Positions 11,378 through 22,524 of a stretch of DNA of 64,000 nucleotides are shown here, one piece after another. The DNA comes from Rhexocercosporidium sp. MPI-PUGE-AT-0058 (Eukaryota > Ascomycota > Leotiomycetes > Helotiales). The notes under the pieces were generated by a model. That model saw only the letters and a list, made by a program, of their open reading frames with translations, did no database searches and was not told the origin of the DNA. The stretch spans positions 1,984,001-2,048,000 of the forward strand of contig JAGTJL010000011.1 of assembly GCA_020746875.1 (NCBI GenBank), in the 5' to 3' direction. Position 1 is the stretch's first letter, and every line of letters begins with the position of its first letter. The position numbers and the translations under genes are program-made.

Positions 11378-12180
11378 GATGAATGACCGGTAGGTGGAAG
11401 ATAATAATATCCAATAATTGTGTTGGACTAGAAGGAGACCACTGGGTCTTGAAGGAAAATGAAGATGTTCCCAAGAGATGGCTGTGAAGACTGAAGGTAT
11501 TTTTTTGATGTCTGAATGTGTTCTTCGCAGGAGGAGGAACTTCTTCTTATACAATTCCTGAAAGCAAGATTGATAAAACTTTATCTTCCTAGTCTATAGA
11601 ACTCCGAGCAACCATGAAAGTGCGTTTTCTGATTTTGGACCCGAGCCCCACTTGAGTCTGGAAATATGCAATTTCGAGGAAGTGGCGAGGTCCTTGAAGC
11701 TCAGCTTCTTACTCGGAAGCTCCGATTGAAGGATATCATGAATCTGAAAGATATTCCCCTTAAACAACGTGGCAGATACAAAGGATATCACGTAAGCTTC
11801 TAAACGTTTCGCCGTAGAATGTGTATGATGTTGAATCGGGACATACACCTTGCCTTAGCAGCTGTATCAAAGCGCTTTTAGTATCCTTAGCATTACAAAG
11901 TGATTAATCGACAGGTGAAACCCTAACCCATACAACGACAGGTGTAATGTAAGTCTTATTTATTGGTCAGCCATAATTAAGAGCTCAAATAATTTGTCAA
12001 AAGCTCACTTGCAGGGAGTTATGTAAGCGTCGCTTATTTCATGGGTCGAGAGCGTTTTCCGTTTTCGGCTACAGTTAGATATCGTTTTAACTGCTTTTCC
12101 ATGCACATACCTGGAGGCGCCGTAACCGAAGCTTAGTGTTGGGGCTGCTAAGCCCTGAAAGCAACCAGATCGGCGTTAGC
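11378..12180. other. Intergenic, no supported gene
   Basis: Contains the presumed promoter of the secreted-protein gene (11378-11550). A minus-strand open frame at 11594-11848 has no recognisable domain and no start or codon support. Nothing else is evident. Confidence 0.35.
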
Positions 12181-12184
12181 CAGT

Positions 12185-12760
12185 GCCGCACGCCCTAAAG
12201 CGATAGCGCTCACACGCCGAAGCAGATGTGCATATGGCAGTTTAGGCGATAATAGTCGGTGCGCCAACTGTAATTCTACGTGCTTTGTACAATATGGGAC
12301 AATGTGAACAAGGAGACGTTCGAGCTGTTCGCCCAATTCGCATATACTGGCGACTACTCGATACCGAAGACAGAGGAACGGAACAGGGCACGCGAAACAG
12401 AAACAGGCCATGACGAATGACCCCTCACCGAGCAGTTCGAATAGAATACGCAGATAGAATAAGGCTAAGAAGGTAGATTAAGATTTAGTTGCCGAACAAT
12501 ACGATGAGCCGCGGCCGCCACCGCCCGAGTCCGAAGAGAAGCCATACGACGAGCCAGAGCCTACATACGAAGAGACGCCATACATTGAGCCGGAGCCGGA
12601 CCCTCCCTACGAAGAGAATATCAAACGCGACAAATACCCAGGTAATAACTACCTCCTCTAGCTAACGTTCTAGATCACGTATACGATATCCTTCGCTGTA
12701 TTTATGGTATCAACTACTTTCCTAAATAGGCCGTCCGTGACCACATCGTCTTCGTCTTCT
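12185..12760 (+). pseudogene. Decayed BTB/POZ-domain gene
   Basis: A BTB signature is readable on the plus strand: WDNVNKETFELFAQFAYTGDY at about 12294-12356, with an HAEA remnant upstream at about 12213. Stops interrupt the frame before and after. A proline- and acid-rich linker follows at 12500-12640 (repeats of YDEPEP and YEETP type). BTB proteins of this kind are numerous in ascomycetes and have unknown partners. Stops at several sites make this a pseudogene. Confidence 0.6.
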
Positions 12761-12866
12761 CCGTAAGGCATGAACATGCCTTAAGGTATACGTCTTATGC
12801 CTAATCGATCACCGTTAAGACAAGAGAATAATCTAGATGTGTGTAGGTTCTGGAGTCGTCCTTAAG

Positions 12867-13378
12867 TTAGTGCCATGCTGTCTTTGCAGTGGCAAAGGCA
12901 CTGGATAGCTGCCAGTCCATATCCACGTCGTCGTCTCCCGAGCCGTCCCTGAGCGATCCTTGTGATGGTGATAAGGAGAGTTTGCCACTGTTCGAGAAGC
13001 TGCTGCTGTGCCTTACTGCTGTCTCCGGCGGTTCTGAGGTGCCTTCTCTGTCCTTTAGCGTCGTAGATGGTAGCATTTCAATCGACTTACTGCCAGCACT
13101 AAAGCTCGCCCGTGGTGTAGCCTTTCTGCTCGACATAAGCGGTAATTTCCATTTGAAATTGATCCTCCTTATCGTAATAGCTCCATCGTCCGAATCGCTA
13201 TCGTCGGAATCGTGAATGGCATACGAGTCGGGCTCCTCGTCTTCGTCGCCCTTCACTTCTAACGCTATATATTGCTCGACTTACTTATTGAAATGAATAT
13301 GCTTGTCCTCCCCTGTGCTAGGAGATGCCAACCTCGAGGGTAAGACTGAAGGAAGTAAGCTAGGCTTTTCCCTTCTCA
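12867..13378 (-). pseudogene. Acidic, serine-rich reading-frame relic
   Basis: A clear 129-codon frame at 13256-12867 encodes an acidic, Ser-rich segment (DSDDSDSDDG, then GDDDVDMDW). The same frame continues upstream to an ATG at 13378, broken by a single TAA near 13290. I recognise no domain. It resembles a low-complexity part of a regulatory or nuclear protein. The stop and missing context suggest a pseudogene or an exon with an unseen intron. Confidence 0.4.
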
Positions 13379-13787
13379 TTCTTCTAGAAGAGGTGGAAAA
13401 TATAACAAAGTCGGAGGCCCGTCCCATAGCATCAAGGAATCTCGTTATAAGCGTCATACTTCATGATATGCCAGTACTCTTATACCTAATTGCAATTATA
13501 AGCTCGCGCTCATGCTGTCAGTCATCTCTATCCCAGTATGACAAATTTCTAATCTACTACTTAAGTAGTAATCTAAAGTAGTAGATTAGATTAGATTAGA
13601 TTAGTCAAAAATCTAAAATCTAAGATTAGATTTAAAGTAATAAATCTTGCTTAATCTAGATTATTGGATTATTATTAAATTTATTATATATAATTCAATA
13701 TATATTAATATAAGTAAGAAATTAAGAGGTATTAAAATTTTAGACTAATATAATTAAACGCTATTATATATAATTATATTTAATAAA

Positions 13788-13992
13788 CTAATTAATAACA
13801 AATATATCGTCTTCTTTAATATTAATTCTTTCTTCTTCTTTTAAGTCTTCTTTAAAGATACTCCAGCTTTTTAAAAAGATTATTAATTCAAAAGTCTTTT
13901 TACTAAGCCTATTTCTTAGCTTATTAATAATAAGAGCCCCTTGACTAAAATATCTTTCTGAAGACGCAGAATTTGCCGGTATTATAAATAGC
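13788..13992 (-). pseudogene. hAT transposase C-terminal dimerisation domain (relic)
   Basis: On the minus strand the frame reads FIIPANSASSERYFSQGA, then NKLRNRLSKKTFELI and FLKSWS before a TAG at 13788. This is the hAT family C-terminal signature (IPASSASSER-FS-G...R..L). A TAG stands just upstream of the segment, and the rest toward 17.7 kb is too mutated to read. It defines the block as a hAT element transcribed leftward. Confidence 0.8.
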
Positions 13993-15511
13993 TACGAGTT
14001 ATTAAAGATAAAACTGGAAATTTACCTTTATTATTAAACTAAAAGGTTAAAATTTGAACTTAATATTATAAAGTATTAGTATTTATTTAATAAAATAATA
14101 TATTAAAAACTTGTAGTTCTATTTGCTCGTCTTTCGTTAAAATATAAAGTAAATTCATCATCTTCGTCGTTAATATCGTTTTCTATATATATATATATAT
14201 CTAAATCGTCGTCGTCGTTTCGATTTAAATTTATGTTTTCGGCTTGTTGTAAAAGAGATAGATTTAATAAATAGTCTTGTTTATATTTATAAAAGTTAAC
14301 AAAATATTCTTTAATAATTATTCTTTAAGATTATAACTTACATATTGTATATTTCTTTTAATCAATTGAATATATCATTCGATTGACTTTTATTAAGGTC
14401 TATATGCTCTAGACTGTCTCTTTTAATTCTAGGGTCTAAAATCAAAAATAAACATAAAGCTTTATTATCAAGGTTTATACTTTGTTCAAGGTAATATTTC
14501 CTTAATTTAGCGATGCCTTTATTTATAGCATCTGTAAATAAAAGATCCTAAGAGAATAATAGGCTTGTTTTATTAATAATTATAAGGTTATACTTATACT
14601 TAATTCTTCTCGAATAGTTTCTAACCGATTATATATATTATATACCTCTAGCATTAAATAATATATAATCGGGTATTTATCGGCTTATAATTTTTTAATG
14701 GCCTTTATAAAGATATTGAATATCTTAAAGCACTTTTCTAAATATAGAATATCAGAGTCTTTTTAATAAAAGAGTAGTTTTATTCTTCTTAAAAGCTTTT
14801 GACTCGGATAAACTAATAACTATTTTAATAGCCGGCTAAAGGTATAAAAAGTCTTTAAGTATATTAGCTATTGAAGATCACCTTGTTTTTTGATTTAAAT
14901 GAATATTAATTAATATATTATTGATAATATATATCTTAATAGAATAACTTACTAAGTTGGGGTATTTTAGGGTTTTATATATTAAGAGCTTATACTTGAC
15001 TTTTTAATAATCTTATATTTTCTTAAGAATATGTAATTCCAATTACTATTCTTTGGATTCGATTCCATAAAGAAGTATTTAAATAAAAGTTAGTTTATTA
15101 ATATATAATATTAATTAATATAAAGTAAACATATTGTTAAGTATATCTTCTCCAATTTCGTCTTCATTCTCGATATTATAAACATCATTATTATTAAAGT
15201 TATTATAAGTCTCTTTTATAATAGCTTTCAAAATCTCTTATATTACTAAGTTTAATACGTGAGTAATACAAGATATATCGCCTTAAAAAGCTATTTCAGA
15301 TAAATCATAATAGCTTTTTAAAGCTTTTATTAAAGTATCATTAGAACTAGCATTATCTTTAGTAATATTATATAAATAGTTAGTTATATTCTTAATAAAT
15401 TAAATAAAAGACGTACTTAGTAATATTATATTCGATATTATAATCTTGTAAAGTCTGTAATAAGATTTCAAATAAATAAAGGCCAGAGTAACGCCCTTTT
15501 AAATCTTTTAT

Positions 15512-15818
15512 TGTTGGATTTCACTTCGGTAACTCGTGCCGATTCTACCCTAGAATAGCCGAAGGAATTTCCACTGCTTACGCGGCCCGGAAATTACCTT
15601 CGTATTCTGGGAAATTACGCTCGTATTCAATTACGTAGCTCGTATAAGCTACGTGATTAGTTACGTAGTCGTAGAAGCTTCTAGAGAATCTATTATTTTA
15701 TATATAACTACCGTAGAGCTCTTCTAGCTCTTCAAGCAAGCAAAGCAATTCTCTCTCTTTGATCACGTGTCCTCACCTACTGCGCTTCCTCACTCTGATT
15801 GGCTCGCCTATTCTCACA
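15512..15818. mobile_element. Solo LTR, family E, with TTTAT duplication
   Basis: This 307-bp insert begins TGTTGGATTTC and ends TTCTCACA. TTTAT flanks it at 15507-15511 and 15819-15823. Its composition is near normal, unlike the surrounding hAT relic, so it looks younger than the main RIP damage. No internal retrotransposon is present. Confidence 0.8.
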
Positions 15819-16383
15819 TTTATTGCTAATAAATAAGACTTCAATTAAAATTCTTTACTAATATAATAACTGTATTAAATTAGTAATTTATATAATTTTT
15901 AAATATTTTAATAATACTTATATTATAATTCCAAGATAAGCGTCTTAATTAATAGCTGTCTAAGCGTTTAACATTAGACTAAAAAAACCGTTTATTTTTA
16001 TGTTTTCTTTAAGCTCTTCCTTTATTAAAGACTGTCTCTTTAAATAAAGAGAATTTAAATCTTCTTTAAGAGCTTGGCAATATAATTTTGGGACTCGATT
16101 GTAAATTATTAGTATAATTACTTTAAAAAAGTTATAAAAAAGACTTATTAAGATAAAATAATAACTTCTTAAAAGAGTTTGAAGTAATTACTCGGAAAGA
16201 TATATTATTAAATATAATAAACTTAAAAAGAATCTTCTTAAATCTATTAATATTAAATACTTATTCAAGAGACTTAGGCCGTTGAGCGGCTTTTTGTTTA
16301 ATAACAGCGTCCGAAATAATATTAGTAGTTCCTTGTGAAGATTCGGTTACGTCGGAATCTATAAATAAGTATTAGCTTAAATT

Positions 16384-16740
16384 TATAAGATTATATTAAG
16401 CCTCGGCTAAACTCGCTTAATAATATAAGATTATATTAAGCATACCTTTCCATAACTCAACTGCCTTTGCATAAAGCTCCGGCTTCGCATAAAGCCTCGG
16501 CTTCCGTGCTTTGAACCTCGGAAGCTCTGGTAATATAAAGCTAGTCTTGATACAAAGCTATTTTTAATATAAAGCTAATAACCGATGCGAGAGCAAATAG
16601 CCGATGCGAGAGCAAATAGCCGATGCGAGAGCAAATAGCCGATGCGAGAGCTAAATAGCTTGGCGCCTAAAAGTAGTTATATAGACCTAGTTTCCCCCGA
16701 AGTAATGGAGTCATCATTCACACCAAGTCTCTTCTTTTCA
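16384..16740 (+). mobile_element. Solo LTR, family A, copy 1
   Basis: A 357-bp LTR-like segment from TATAAGATTATATTAAG to CTTCTTTTCA, flanked by AAATT at 16379-16383 and 16741-16745. The TA start is probably a RIP change of TG. Inside, the opening motif is repeated (16424) and a 19-bp minisatellite lies at 16577-16655. Relatives: 28540-28784 and about 43701-43946 (minus), 50598-50863 (plus). Confidence 0.8.
16577..16655. repeat. 19-bp minisatellite, four copies
   Basis: The unit AAATAGCCGATGCGAGAGC is repeated about four times in tandem inside the family A LTR; the first copy differs slightly. Other LTR A copies have different or no arrays here, so it expanded in this copy or its lineage. 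Confidence 0.85.
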
Positions 16741-17761
16741 AAATTTCTAATAATTAAAAGGTAAATATATACCGTCGTTTATATTATTTAAAACTCTTCT
16801 TATATTAAAAGCTTTATAAGAGTTTTTATAATAAGAAATATAATTAGTCGTAAACTCATAAACTCTTTCGTTTTTCCAAACTTTACTATTAATTAATAAA
16901 TATTTTAATAAATATTAACATAAGGATTATATAACTTACTTGCAACCGGAACGTAAATATTTAATAGTAACTGTTCGATAGTTTTCGATATTTTCAGTAT
17001 TTTCTTTAAGGGGATTTAAAGGCTTAGAAATTACTTCTTTTTAAATATAATAGGGTTATTTTCTAATTCTTCAAGCTTAAATCCAAGAGAATTTTATGTT
17101 ATATTTAAAGCGACGGAGGCTTCGTTAATTATTTTGAATAATAAGTAATAAAGTAAGGTCGATAATTATTTAATAACTTAATAATAATATGTAAAATAAG
17201 TAAGATACCTTAAGAAAAAAGAAAAGTAAGCTCTAGTAAAGGAAACGACTTATTTATACTTAATTTTATAGTTCTAATATATTCTATAGCTTAAATTAAT
17301 TAATAATATAATAAAAAGCTTTAGAAAATTAATTTATAATTTAGATTTTAATCGAAAGGTCTGGAAAAGTTAATTTTTAATCCGAATTATTAATTAAGAT
17401 ATTTCTAATATAATTATTAGTAATTTAATTAATAACTTATTAATAAATTTTAATTTATAATATAATTAGTTATAGATACTATCAGCTTTATTAAACAGTC
17501 TGTTGATTATATTTATATTTAGAAAGTTATTAAATAAATTACGTAGGAGAAACTATTACTCGTCGCTCGGGTAGAGCCGCTCGCTAAGCCTTATTTGGTA
17601 AGGACTGTTACTTTAAATTACTTTCGGCTAGTGTAGTAGTCACATGATTACTACTTAAGTAGTAATCTAGAGTAGTAGATTAGATTAGATTAGATTTAAA
17701 GTATTATATAAATTTACTATATTAGAGTAGAGTAGTAAGTGCTATTCTAATCTAATCTAAC

Positions 17762-19529
17762 CTATATATCACACTGCTCTATCCCCAAATCCAGATCTAG
17801 ACCCAATTTTCCCAGGCCTAGACTTTCAAGACTCGTTCCCCACTGCACCTCATTCCACAATCCAACTAGCCCTAGGTCCCTCTCCCCAGCCCTCCAAACC
17901 ACACTCTCTAGAAGTTTCACAAAATCACTCAAATCCTCCACCCCAATCTTCGCACAGATGGCCTTCAGAGCTAAAACATACTGGTCCCTCATCACACCCC
18001 TTCCCAGCGCACCAAGGGTCAGCACCCAGGCTAAAGTCCGCTCTTGGCCCTCCCAGCCCTCACTTAACCGGCCACTTTCATAGTTCCATAATGCAGCACT
18101 GAGGCGCTGCATGAAGATGCTGAACAGGGGGACTTCGAACGGAAAATCGCGGAGAGTGTGGTAGAGGTATATCTGTGCTGCGATAAATTTTGGCGCACCT
18201 ATTGCAGTACATAGCGGAGAGTGCAATAGGGGGAAATCACTAACGCTTCTCAGGAGATAGAAAAGGTTACGTTCGGCGAGGTAGATGCTGTCACTTAATG
18301 TACCGGTAATGTCTGCTTCTACGTGATCTTGGCTTGATATCGCTTTTAGCGAGGTGCGAATGTTTTCGAATTCGTCTAGACAAGCACAACTTGCTGAGAA
18401 TACTTCTTCTAGCACGTGTACGGATTGTGATAAAGATGCACCGCTGGTATCCGAGGGGCCCGTGAAGTCTGAAATGAGATGCTGGCTCGTGGATGTCAAG
18501 TTGAAGCGAGGCTCTCTACCTGAGATCGTAGCGTTACACAGGTCAGCCCTGGAAACGCGTCAGTGCATGTTAACTATATGCGTGTGGATCAAGTAACCAG
18601 AGGATCTTCCTACGCAGGATGCCTGCGAGGCCGAGGTTGTCTATGCCACCTCGGAGAGCTACCATCCTTTCTAGTCCGTTCATATGGATATTTGAAAGAG
18701 TCACGTTCCCTTCTTGATTCTACTCACGTCTCAATCAAATGCTTCCATAGATCTGATAGAACTCTACTTACTTCAAGCAGCACCAAACATACAACAGCAC
18801 CTATCGTATCATCACTTCGACTTAGTACTGGATCTTCTAACCGTCCCTCAACCATCTTGATCGTGTTCCTCTTGAACTGCAACTGTTCTGCTTCACCATT
18901 CTCACCATGGATGAGTCGATGATGCATAGCTGTATGTAGCATGATGCCGTGAAATAGCGCTGGATCTGTGATAGCGTAGTTGAGCCATTTGTTTTTCGGG
19001 TTGACTGGAATCAATCTGTTTACGAGGACTTCATTATCTTAAAAGTTTAATTATTTATGTGACCTAAAAAGGGGAGACAGTGCTCACAGTATTGTATCAA
19101 CAGCTGTAGTCGAGGAGAGCTAGCGATTGGTAAGGTGTTGAAAAGTTCTAGCCCTCCCAAGAATTGGGGATCTAGAAGGCGCATCATTGTTATACTCGCT
19201 TCGGGATCGTCATCTGCACTAGTACCAAGGTACACGCGCGATAATGATTGCCCTGTCTGAGTATCGACCTCTATCAAGTCCGTTTTCGAAGTAGGCAAGA
19301 GTGATCGCTTGTTCGACTTGCTAGCCTTCGGTTTGTGATGTCTCTTTCGCTGAAAATCCCGCATCACATGTGCTCTAACCTTGTTTCGGGTATCTATGTC
19401 TTGAACAGGGCCAGTAACTTCATTAAGATGGACGAAGACTAAGTCCTTGCCGGCTGCTGGCATTGTAGTAGTCACAAGTGATGAGTTTCGTGGCAAACCT
19501 AAGACATTACGGCTTGTCTCTAGGGCCAT
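17762..19529 (-). CDS. Fungal-specific transcription-factor-domain protein (Fungal_trans_2 type), paralog 1
   Basis: Predicted 538-residue protein of the fungal family often annotated 'tachykinin family' or Fungal_trans_2 (DUF3468). Exons on the minus strand: 19529-19088, 19037-18772, 18719-18598 and 18548-17762; all junctions are GT-AG and phases close. N-terminal hallmark FVHLNEVTGP then RNKVRAHVMRDFQRKRHHK; middle domain hallmarks IPVNPKN, DPALFHGIMLHTA, LERMVALRGGIDNL and LCNATISGREPRF. No zinc cluster is visible, as usual for these members. The upstream ATG at 19529 is used; 19463 (MPAAGKD) is a plausible alternative. The stop lies a few bases from the end of the hAT block, so the native C terminus might have been altered. 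A paralog lies at 24368-26188. Confidence 0.85.
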
Positions 19530-20271
19530 GCTATTCAGGTTCAAGTGGTAGAAAGAGGATATTGGAGCGTTTGGAGGAGCCGTGGTCGCTATAGTCGCTT
19601 AAGTGGCGAGGTAGTTGCAGTCTTGTCGCCGGAATTGGTGAAGCTATTCACGACGTGCAGTATAGTCAAATCTTAGAGTCCGCCAAGTTGCAGCAGTTGC
19701 GGAGACGAACGTTTCCTGCGATTATGTATCAAGTAACTTTATATCTAATCATTAAATTCCAAATGCCACGATCCCTATCGTGATCCTTTGATTATTAACA
19801 AATGACAAACGATAACAAGAAGGTTGAACCGTATGAGATGGCAAATGTCGGTGACAGCTCCCTGCCACTGCCCTACAGCAAAGATTTCAGAGATGCTGCC
19901 AGCCGAGCCTGTTGGATCACTGCCTTGTTACAGGCTTCGGAATGCTGAAGTAAGCTTGTGCAGTCGCGATATTGTATTCCTCTAGGCAATGCCTACAAAG
20001 AGAAGTTGTACCTGGGCGGGTATATATTCGTTGGAGAGTTGCTGTCGCTTATCTTGTATTTTAGATAGATATGCAGTGATCTATGTAGATGGGTAAATTG
20101 GCGAGACTCTTGGGCTCCGCTTATAGGAGTTGTTGATGGGCAGCCCCGGCACCGCAGGGCGCCACGCAGAAATAAGGCTAAACTGATTTCGTACAATGGC
20201 CTAATCTGGAATGGTTCGTGAAGCTGTGATGCTCGGCAGGAATCCGAAGGCTTGTTGATATAAGTATTGCT
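19530..20271. other. Intergenic region upstream of paralog 1
   Basis: Presumed promoter of the paralog-1 gene plus sequence of unknown role. No coding region is supported. The 15-bp word GATATAAGTATTGCT at 20257-20271 is the left copy of a LINE target duplication. Confidence 0.4.
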
Positions 20272-20649
20272 AGAAAAGGAAGGTACCAGGGCTTGATGAC
20301 CCGGGATGTGACTGCGGCGAAGGACGACAAACCGTGGGCCACGTCCTAATGAGGTGCCGGAAATATCGCAACTTACGATGGAGGGAATTTGGCAGGGGAG
20401 GACGAATAGACTAGACCGTCGAGTGGAGGAGATTGCTGGTCACGTTATCGTGATGAAGTGAAGTTGCGACTACCGAATATGGTAAGGCGCACTTCGGCAA
20501 CTGCGCCGAATCTGGGCCATTCCGGGCATAGCAGTCCTGCGGACTGCTGGATCCGTGTATGACATAATCAATATCACGCAATGACTAATATGCTGCATGA
20601 GCGACCATTGGTCGCTGGGATCGTCTATGAATCAATCAATCAATCAATC
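20272..20649 (+). mobile_element. 5'-truncated Tad-like LINE insertion
   Basis: A 378-bp insert bounded by GATATAAGTATTGCT at 20257-20271 and 20650-20664. It encodes the C-terminal zinc knuckle of a LINE reverse-transcriptase protein (CDCGEGRQTVGHVLMRCR, with C-x-C...H...C) and ends in a (AATC)n tail at 20628-20649. 5' truncation, a simple-repeat 3' tail and a long target duplication are classic for non-LTR retrotransposition. It sits about 115 bp upstream of the MFS start codon. Confidence 0.85.
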
Positions 20650-20763
20650 GATATAAGTATTGCTTCTGGCCCAAAACAAGATCAGCTTATCCTTAAACCA
20701 TCCTGCCCCTCTTTATTTAGGCTTCCAGCTTGCAATAAAACTCTCAGGTTGAGCCACAGCAGA

Positions 20764-22524
20764 ATGTCCGAGCAGCAAGCAGAAAGCTCCCATCTGAGTA
20801 GATGGCGAGTAAACTCGTAAGTCAAGTCCGCTAAACTAAACTGTCATCAAGGCTCTGATATAAATGTTCAACATAGTCCATTGGTCCAAGTCTTGGCCAC
20901 TTGCCTCGTTGTGTTCCTGGTCCCTGGCATGAATTCGACTCTCCTTCTCCTTGGTGCTGGAGGGGGTCGTCCTGAGCACATCGAGATTGTCGACAAAGTG
21001 AGTCTTTAGGCAAAAGCTTGTCTAGGATATACTAACCTCATATCCAGACAAACGTTGTCGGCGCAAGTGTGACGGTTGTTGCCGGACTGTTTGGTGGCCC
21101 CATTACAAACAAGATAGGGCCAAAGTGGACATTAATGATTGCAGCTTCGAGCTACCCTGTCTGGTCAGGGTCGCTCTGGTAAGAAGCCTCCTCCTTCATT
21201 GGTTTTGCCATTATAGCTGAAATTGCTCCCAAGGTGGCTGGACCATACAGGAGGTGTAGGAGTTACCTTTGCATATATTGCAGGACTGTTCCACGGCATT
21301 GGTGCTGGTTTGTTCTACGCAGCAACAGGTAAGTCTACCCTCTCAAAGTGACCTGCGGACGTTAAATATTACCGCCCGAGTAGGCTTCGTGATCAGCAGT
21401 TACTCAACAGAAAGTGACCGAGGCAGATATATCGCCTCATTCTGGGCAGCTGGAGCGGCAGGCTCGTTGGCTTCTGCAGGTATCTCTCTATCTCGACAGC
21501 AATTTGTGTACGGTAACTGGGCTAATACTAAAATAAGTCACTGTCTTTGGTGTAACATTATCTTCTGGCCCACAACGAACGCGGCTTCCCACATCCGTTT
21601 TTATTGTCATTATTGCAGTTCAAGCCGTCGGTGTGCTCTGCACTGCCTTACTAGTGAGCCCTTCAACGATCAAGCGTAACGATGGAAGAAGCATTGCAAG
21701 ATTCAAAGCCAGCACGTGGACTGGGGATGTGAAAGCTATGTTGAGGAACATCTTTACCCGAAAGCTGTTACTTCTTGCGCCAGCATTTATAGCCTCGCAA
21801 ACCTTCATGTCATTCATGGGCTCGTTGAATGGATTCTACTTCGATAGCCGTACCCGTACCCTTAACAACGTGAGTAATCACTCTTGGCTACTATTCAGAT
21901 TCCTTGGGTTCTCTGTTCTAACTGGTTAAGGTCATCTACTGGACATCTGCGCTGATTTCCTGGGGATTCATTGCTTTTCTGTGCGATTCTAAACTTATTG
22001 GCCGCCGGCGTGCGCGAGCCCTTATTGCCGCCGGCGTCGTGGCATCGTGCTTAGTTGCGGTGTGGACCGCAGTCATCTGGTTTCTGATTTCTCATCCGAT
22101 TGATCGACACAAGAAGCCCCTAGGTACGGATTGGACTAACACGTTGAAGGCGGTACCCCTCTTGGTCATCTGGGTCTTTATGGGAGGAAGCTGGGCCATG
22201 TTCCAAGGTTACATCGTCTGGGTGGTGGGCACCTTCTCAAACGAACCCACGAAGCTTTCGCATTTCAGCGGATTCGCAGAGTCTATGAGAGCGCTTGGCT
22301 TTGCCATCGCATTTGGTATTGACTCTTATAAGGTCGCGTTCCTCTCCGAAGCTGGAGCCTATTTTGCACTCTACATGGTTGGCCTAATTTGCGCTGCTCT
22401 ATCAGCTGCGAGATATACGACGGATTGCTACTACGGTAAGGAAGAGTTGGTGGTTGTTCCAAAGTCATTTGATAAGGTCATTGGGGGAAGTCTCCCTGAA
22501 TCTGGGTCTATAGAAAGTTTGTGA
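20764..22524 (+). CDS. UNC-93-like major facilitator transporter
   Basis: Polytopic membrane protein, 473 residues, of the UNC-93-like branch of the MFS, whose fungal substrates are mostly unknown. Seven exons: 20764-20816, 20877-20997, 21048-21178, 21234-21328, 21384-21479, 21538-21869 and 21931-22524; all introns are 50-61 nt GT-AG and the frame closes. Readable family features: a first membrane span in VLATCLVVFLVPGM followed by LGAGGGRP, VAGLFGGPITNKIGPKW (the MFS loop 2-3 type motif), YIAGLFHGIGAGLFYAATG and ESDRGRYIASFW. Hydrophobic spans continue through exon 7, ending in a polar tail. It lies between two paralogous regulators; a LINE sits in its promoter. Confidence 0.88.

Larger units (their letters stand above)
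13555..17760. repeat. AT-rich block 2: degraded hAT-like transposon with nested LTRs
   Basis: The block is RIP-like throughout. Its left end (13555-13606) and right part (17648-17697) share about 48 bp in direct orientation, starting with a palindrome around CTACTTAAGTAG and running into GATTAGATTAGATT repeats. The extreme right (17733-17757) carries the inverse word TCTAATCTAATCTAA. A hAT transposase tail is readable at 13788-13992. Two solo LTRs are inserted at 15512-15818 and 16384-16740. Confidence 0.65.

Noticed and set aside
16577..16655. CRISPR-like array of 19-bp units
   Set aside because: Units are directly adjacent with no spacers, only four copies, in a eukaryotic LTR; it is a minisatellite.
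20628..20649. (AATC)n as an independent microsatellite
   Set aside because: It ends exactly at the LINE target duplication, so it is the 3' tail of the LINE.
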